Positions 7,062 through 10,410 of a stretch of 10,410 nucleotides of DNA are shown in pieces. Positions within the stretch are counted from its first letter, which is position 1. Every line of letters begins with the position of its first letter. The position numbers and the translations under genes were made by a program. The stretch is from Chloroflexota bacterium. Lineage in GTDB: Bacteria > Chloroflexota > UBA6077. The stretch is from positions 1 through 10,410 of the forward strand of contig JAJYKO010000114.1 of the NCBI GenBank assembly GCA_021788565.1, in the 5' to 3' direction. The notes beneath the pieces are model-generated. The model did no database searches and was not told the origin of the DNA. It saw only the letters and a program-made list of their open reading frames with translations.

Positions 7062-9794
7062 TCACGTATGCATCTTCTCCACTCGGACGGCGCAGACTTT
7101 CAGTTCCGCGATCTTCGCCACACGATCGTGGGCGGAGGTGGTCAGCGCGTTCGCCGGCGACTCCCCGAAGTGGATGTCCATGAACACCACCCCTTCAGGA
7201 ACAGTCGTCGTCACCTGAGCGGTGCCTCGCGCTACACCGCGCCGCGAGGCAACCTCAACCTGCTCTCCGTCGCTCACACCAAGCCGTGACGCGTCTGCAG
7301 GGTGAATCTGCACGTACTCCCTGTCCACCAGAGCGCTCAGCCCCTTCACCCGCCGTGTCAGGGTCCCAGTGTGATAGTGCTGAAGACGCCGACCGGTGGT
7401 GAGCAGCAGTGGGAACTTGTCGTCCGGCAGTTCTGCGGCCTCCATGTACTCCACTGGCGTGAACATGCCCTTACCGCGGGAGAACTTGCCCACGTGGAGT
7501 ATGGGTGTCCCGGGATGGTCGGCGGCCGGAACCGGCCACTGAAGTCCTCCGTTGTCCAGCCGCTCGAAGCTGATCCCGGCGTAGGACGGCGTGACAGACG
7601 CGATTTCATCCATCACCTCTGCCGGACTCGCCTGTTTAAAGCCTTCGGCCAGCGCCTCGGTCTGGCCACCGATCTTCTTCGCCGTCCGCTGGGCGAGTTC
7701 CTGGACAATCTCCCAATCCGCCCGAGACTCTCCCACGGGGTTGATGGCTTTGCGAACCCGCTGAACCCGGCGTTCCGTGTTGGTGAAAGTGCCGTCCTTC
7801 TCCGCCGAGGACGCGCCCGGGAGCACCACGTCGGCCAGCTTTCCTGTTTCTGTCAGGAAGATATCCTGGACCACCATGAACTCAAGCGACTTGAGGACGT
7901 GTTCCAAATGGTTGATGTCAGGATCGGAGAGGAGGGGGTTCTCCCCCATGATGTAGAGCGCCTTGATCTGCCCATCTTCGGCCGCCTTCACTATCTCGGG
8001 CATAGTCTTGCCTGGCAATGACGGCAGCTGGCAGCCCCATGCGGCCTCGAACTTGGTCCGGGCGGCCTCTGCGGCAACCTTCTGGTAGCCAGTGTAGACG
8101 TCCGGCAGCGCTCCCACGTCGCAAGCCCCCTGGACGTTGCTCTGACCGCGCAGTGGGTCTACTCCCGCGAAGGGCTTGCCGACGTTGCCCGTCAGCATGG
8201 CCAGGTTGGCGATCGCCTCCACGTTGTCAGTGCCGGTGACGTGCTGGGTAATGCCCATGGTGTACAGGATGGCGGAAGCACCGCCCTCTCGCCCCCCGGC
8301 CGTCGCGTACATGCGAGCAGCAAGTTCGATCTGCCCCACCGGGACGCCGGTGATCTTGCTTACCAATTCCGGCGTGTACTTTTGCACCGACTCACGCCAC
8401 GCGTCGTACCCTTCCGTGCGCTCGAAGATAAAGCTGGTGTCCTCCAGGCCATCGCGCAGGATCACGTGGGCGAGCCCATTCAGCAGCGCCAGGTCCGTCC
8501 CCGGCCGCAGCCGCAGCCACACATCCGCCAACCTGCACAAGTCGATCTCCTTAGGATTGGCGACTATCAACCTGGCGCCCTTCTCGCGCACCGCCTTGCG
8601 GACCTGCAACCCGATGACGGGATGAGTCTCCGTGGTATTGCTGCCTATGACGAACAAACAGGCCGTGTCCTGGATCTCGCTGATGGAGTTCGTCATAGCG
8701 CCGCTGCCGAAGCTTGTGGCCAGACCGGCCACAGTGGGGCTGTGTCAAACACGGGCGCAGTGATCTATGTTGTTCGTTCCCATCACCGCGCGAGTGAATT
8801 TCTGCAGCAGGTAGTTCTCCTCATTAGTGCACTTGGCGGAAGCCAGCGCCGCGAAAGGAGCACCACCGTCGCCACCGGGCTGAGCGTATCCGGCCAGCCT
8901 GGAGGAGACAATTTCCAGCGCCTCTTCCCAGCTAGACTCCACGAGCTCCCCATCTTTTCGCACCAGCGGCTTGGTCAGCCGTTCCGAGTGGTTGATGAAC
9001 TCTGTCCCAAAACGACCCTTCACGCAGAGCGAGCCGTGGCTCACGGGGCTCTCTCGGTCCCCGTCCGCCCCGATCACCTTGGAGCCTCGAACCTGAAGCA
9101 GTACTCCGCACCCAACACCGCAATAGGAGCAGACAGTCTTCACCTTGCGAGTCGGCTGCTGGTAGTTCTTGACCGAGATTGCGCCCACGGGGCACTTGGC
9201 CTCGCACTGGCCGCAGCTCTCGCAGATGGAGCTCACAATCGGTCCATCCATGAAGGTGCCGACCTTGGTGGCATAGCCGCGGTTGACGAAGCTGATGGCC
9301 CCCAGCCCCTGCACCTCGTCGCACACCCTGACACACTTGCCGCACAGGATGCACTTCCTCATGTCGTAGGTGAAGAATGGGTTGGAGTCATCCACCGGCA
9401 CATCGCGCGTGATCTGCGCGAAGCGGTGATCCCGTACTCCGACGTACGCCGCCACCTTCTGGAGGGAGCAGCGCTGGTTCTTGGGGCAAGTAAGGCAGTC
9501 GTCCGGGTGGTCCGCCAGCAGCAGTTCGACCACCGTGCGACGGGTCATGTCCACCAGCGGGGTCTCGGTCCGCACCTTCATCCCTTCGGCAACCCTCACA
9601 GTGCAGGAGGCCGGAAGGCCGCGCATCCCCTCGATCTCGACGATACAGGCGCGGCAGGCGCCGTAAGCGCGCAGGTCGGGGTCCGCGCACAGGTTGGGTA
9701 TGTAGATGCCCGCCTCTGACGCGGCCTCAAGCACCGTCATGCCAGGCCGGGCCTCGATCTGATGTCCATCTATGGTCAGGCTGATTTTCGACAA
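7062..9794 (-). CDS. fdhA: NAD(P)-linked formate dehydrogenase alpha subunit, selenoprotein (Sec at residue 350)
   Basis: One 910-residue protein read through an in-frame TGA (8745-8747) as selenocysteine. It oxidises formate to CO2, or the reverse, at a Mo- or W-bis-pterin centre in the cytoplasm. Domains, numbered from the TTG start: [2Fe-2S] cysteines 36, 47, 50, 64; a His/Cys cluster H96, C100, C103, C109; two [4Fe-4S] ferredoxin motifs (C148-158 and C191-201); the molybdopterin-domain [4Fe-4S] C222, C225, C229, C257; DHCARV before Sec350; HSPTVAGL after it; and RGQSNVQGACDVGALP around Arg549. Sec-His and this Arg match the catalytic residues of E. coli FdhF. The C-terminal pterin-binding domain runs to the end. 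Start: TTG 9794, 6 bases after a perfect AGGAGG; a GTG at 9809 overlaps the preceding stop but would precede that ribosome binding site. The multi-cluster N-terminus and the NuoF-like partner fit the Moorella-type NAD(P)-linked enzyme; use of Mo or W is not visible. Confidence 0.95.
8715..8747 (-). promoter_or_regulatory. selenocysteine UGA codon and bacterial SECIS hairpin
   Basis: The UGA is at 8747-8745. After 11 bases comes a perfect 7-bp stem, UGUGGCC (8733-8727) with GGCCACA (8721-8715), enclosing the loop GGUCU (8726-8722). Bacterial SECIS elements lie right after the UGA, inside the coding region, and SelB recognises G and U in the loop. As I remember it, E. coli fdhF has the same geometry: 11 bases, a 7-base arm and the same loop. 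The bulged U of the E. coli 5' arm is not evident here. The protein on both sides (CARV before, HSPTVAGL after) aligns with the FdhF active site, which makes recoding far more likely than a nonsense mutation. Confidence 0.93.
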
Positions 9795-9800
9795 GGTCGG

Positions 9801-9806
9801 CCTCCT
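9801..9806 (-). promoter_or_regulatory. perfect Shine-Dalgarno deciding the fdhA TTG start
   Basis: AGGAGG on the minus strand, 6 bases before TTG 9794-9792. It partly overlaps the stop codon of the diaphorase subunit, which implies translational coupling. Confidence 0.8.
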
Positions 9807-10410
9807 CACGACTTGATGACGGCGTCGAACTTACAAAGTTCGTAGCAGGTGCCGCACTTGGTGCACTTGTCTGGATCTATGCTGTGAACCACCCGCTTGC
9901 CACCCGAGATCGCCTCCGAAGGGCAGTTCCTGAGGCACACCATGCAGCCCGTGCACTTATCCGGATCTATCTCGAAGTGGAGCAGCGGCCGGCACACGCC
10001 GGCGGGGCACCTCTTATCCACCACATGCGCCTCGTACTCATCCCGGAAGTAGCGGATGGTGCTCAGCACCGGATTCGGCGCTGTCCCGCCCAGAGCGCAC
10101 AGCGAGCCCGCCTTCACGGCTTCGCCGAGCTCCAGCAGCATGTCTATGTCCCCGGGCTCACCCCGGCCTTCGGTGATCTTGACGAGGGTGTCCAGCATCT
10201 GCTTTGTCCCCAACCGGCAGGGAACGCACTTGCCGCACGACTCGGCCTGGACAAACGACAGGAAGAAGCGCGCGACGTCCACCATGCAGGTGTTCTCGTC
10301 CATAACCACGAGCCCACCGCTCCCCATGATGGCGCCGATCCTGGTCAGGTTCTCGAAGTCGATCGGCACATCCAGAGCGCTCACGGGTATGCACCCGCCC
10401 GAGGGGCCTC
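9806..10410 (-). CDS. NuoF/HydB-like NAD(P)H-binding diaphorase subunit of the formate dehydrogenase (5' end cut by window edge)
   Basis: Only the C-terminal 200 residues are visible. The frame stays open to the right edge and already reads [13 protein letters not shown], a conserved internal NuoF-family stretch, so the FMN- and NAD-binding part and the true start lie outside; the GTG at 10384 is an internal Val. Visible parts are the [4Fe-4S] site [12 protein letters not shown] with its fourth Cys in SLCALGG, and a C-terminal two-cluster ferredoxin domain with [12 protein letters not shown] and [11 protein letters not shown]. The extra ferredoxin tail is usual in HydB/HndC/FdhB-type subunits of NAD(P)-linked hydrogenases and formate dehydrogenases, and absent from E. 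coli NuoF. The subunit passes electrons between FdhA and NAD(P)H, and in some complexes also ferredoxin. A NuoE-like partner gene is expected just upstream, beyond the window. Confidence 0.92.
   Translation of the reverse strand, partial: GPSGGCIPVSALDVPIDFENLTRIGAIMGSGGLVVMDENTCMVDVARFFLSFVQAESCGKCVPCRLGTKQMLDTLVKITEGRGEPGDIDMLLELGEAVKAGSLCALGGTAPNPVLSTIRYFRDEYEAHVVDKRCPAGVCRPLLHFEIDPDKCTGCMVCLRNCPSEAISGGKRVVHSIDPDKCTKCGTCYELCKFDAVIKS

Noticed and set aside
8745..8747. fdhA as a pseudogene broken by a nonsense mutation
   Set aside because: The stop is TGA exactly at the catalytic Sec position, with a SECIS-like hairpin and intact motifs on both sides.
8241..9719. A long open frame of 492 codons on the plus strand opposite fdhA
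   Set aside because: It lies antisense to the well-supported fdhA, its protein shows no family motif, and long antisense frames are expected in high-GC coding DNA.

Overview
The window is a high-GC bacterial segment with every recognisable gene on the minus strand, so it reads from right to left. I see seven genes. In order of transcription they are: the end of a NuoF-like diaphorase subunit (runs off the right edge); a selenocysteine-containing formate dehydrogenase alpha subunit (fdhA); folC; larC; a sugar-1-phosphate nucleotidyltransferase; a YbhN/LPG-synthase-type membrane protein; and a Cdc48/VAT-type double AAA+ ATPase (runs off the left edge). The bacterial assignment rests on Shine-Dalgarno sequences before several starts and on a bacterial-style SECIS hairpin inside the coding sequence just after the UGA; archaea place theirs in untranslated regions. 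A VAT-like AAA+ protein together with an NAD(P)-linked Sec formate dehydrogenase would fit an anaerobic Chloroflexota (Dehalococcoidia-like) lineage or a similar group. That placement is inference only.

Right part (7062-10410): an NAD(P)-linked formate dehydrogenase. The diaphorase subunit ends at 9806 and fdhA begins about 11 bases further on at a TTG preceded by a perfect AGGAGG. The alpha subunit looks like two reading frames separated by a stop at 8745-8747. That stop is an in-frame TGA exactly at the active-site selenocysteine of the formate dehydrogenase family, followed by a hairpin with a GGUCU loop. It is one 910-residue selenoprotein, not a broken gene.

Middle (about 6624-7061): roughly 440 bases without a gene, filled with palindromic repeat DNA. 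There is a three-hairpin element of a common dispersed intergenic type (6685-6742), three strong hairpins in a row (6851-6942), an AT-rich palindrome (6949-6981), and an imperfect inverted pair (6771-6795 and 7020-7046) that brackets the last two groups.

Left-centre (2270-6623): folC, an 86-base gap with two hairpins, then larC, the nucleotidyltransferase (18-base gap) and the membrane protein (22-base overlap), the last three packed like an operon. LarC makes the nickel-pincer cofactor of lactate-racemase-type enzymes, but no larA, larB or larE is in view. The nucleotidyltransferase and membrane protein may serve a sugar or envelope-lipid pathway.

Left end (1-2273): the Cdc48-like ATPase appears to have its own sigma70-type promoter (TTGACA, 17-base spacer, TATACC). 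Its -35 overlaps the stop codon of the preceding gene and its -10 lies inside a GTATAC-CT-GTATAC dyad that looks like an operator. A leader of about 170 bases precedes a GTG start.
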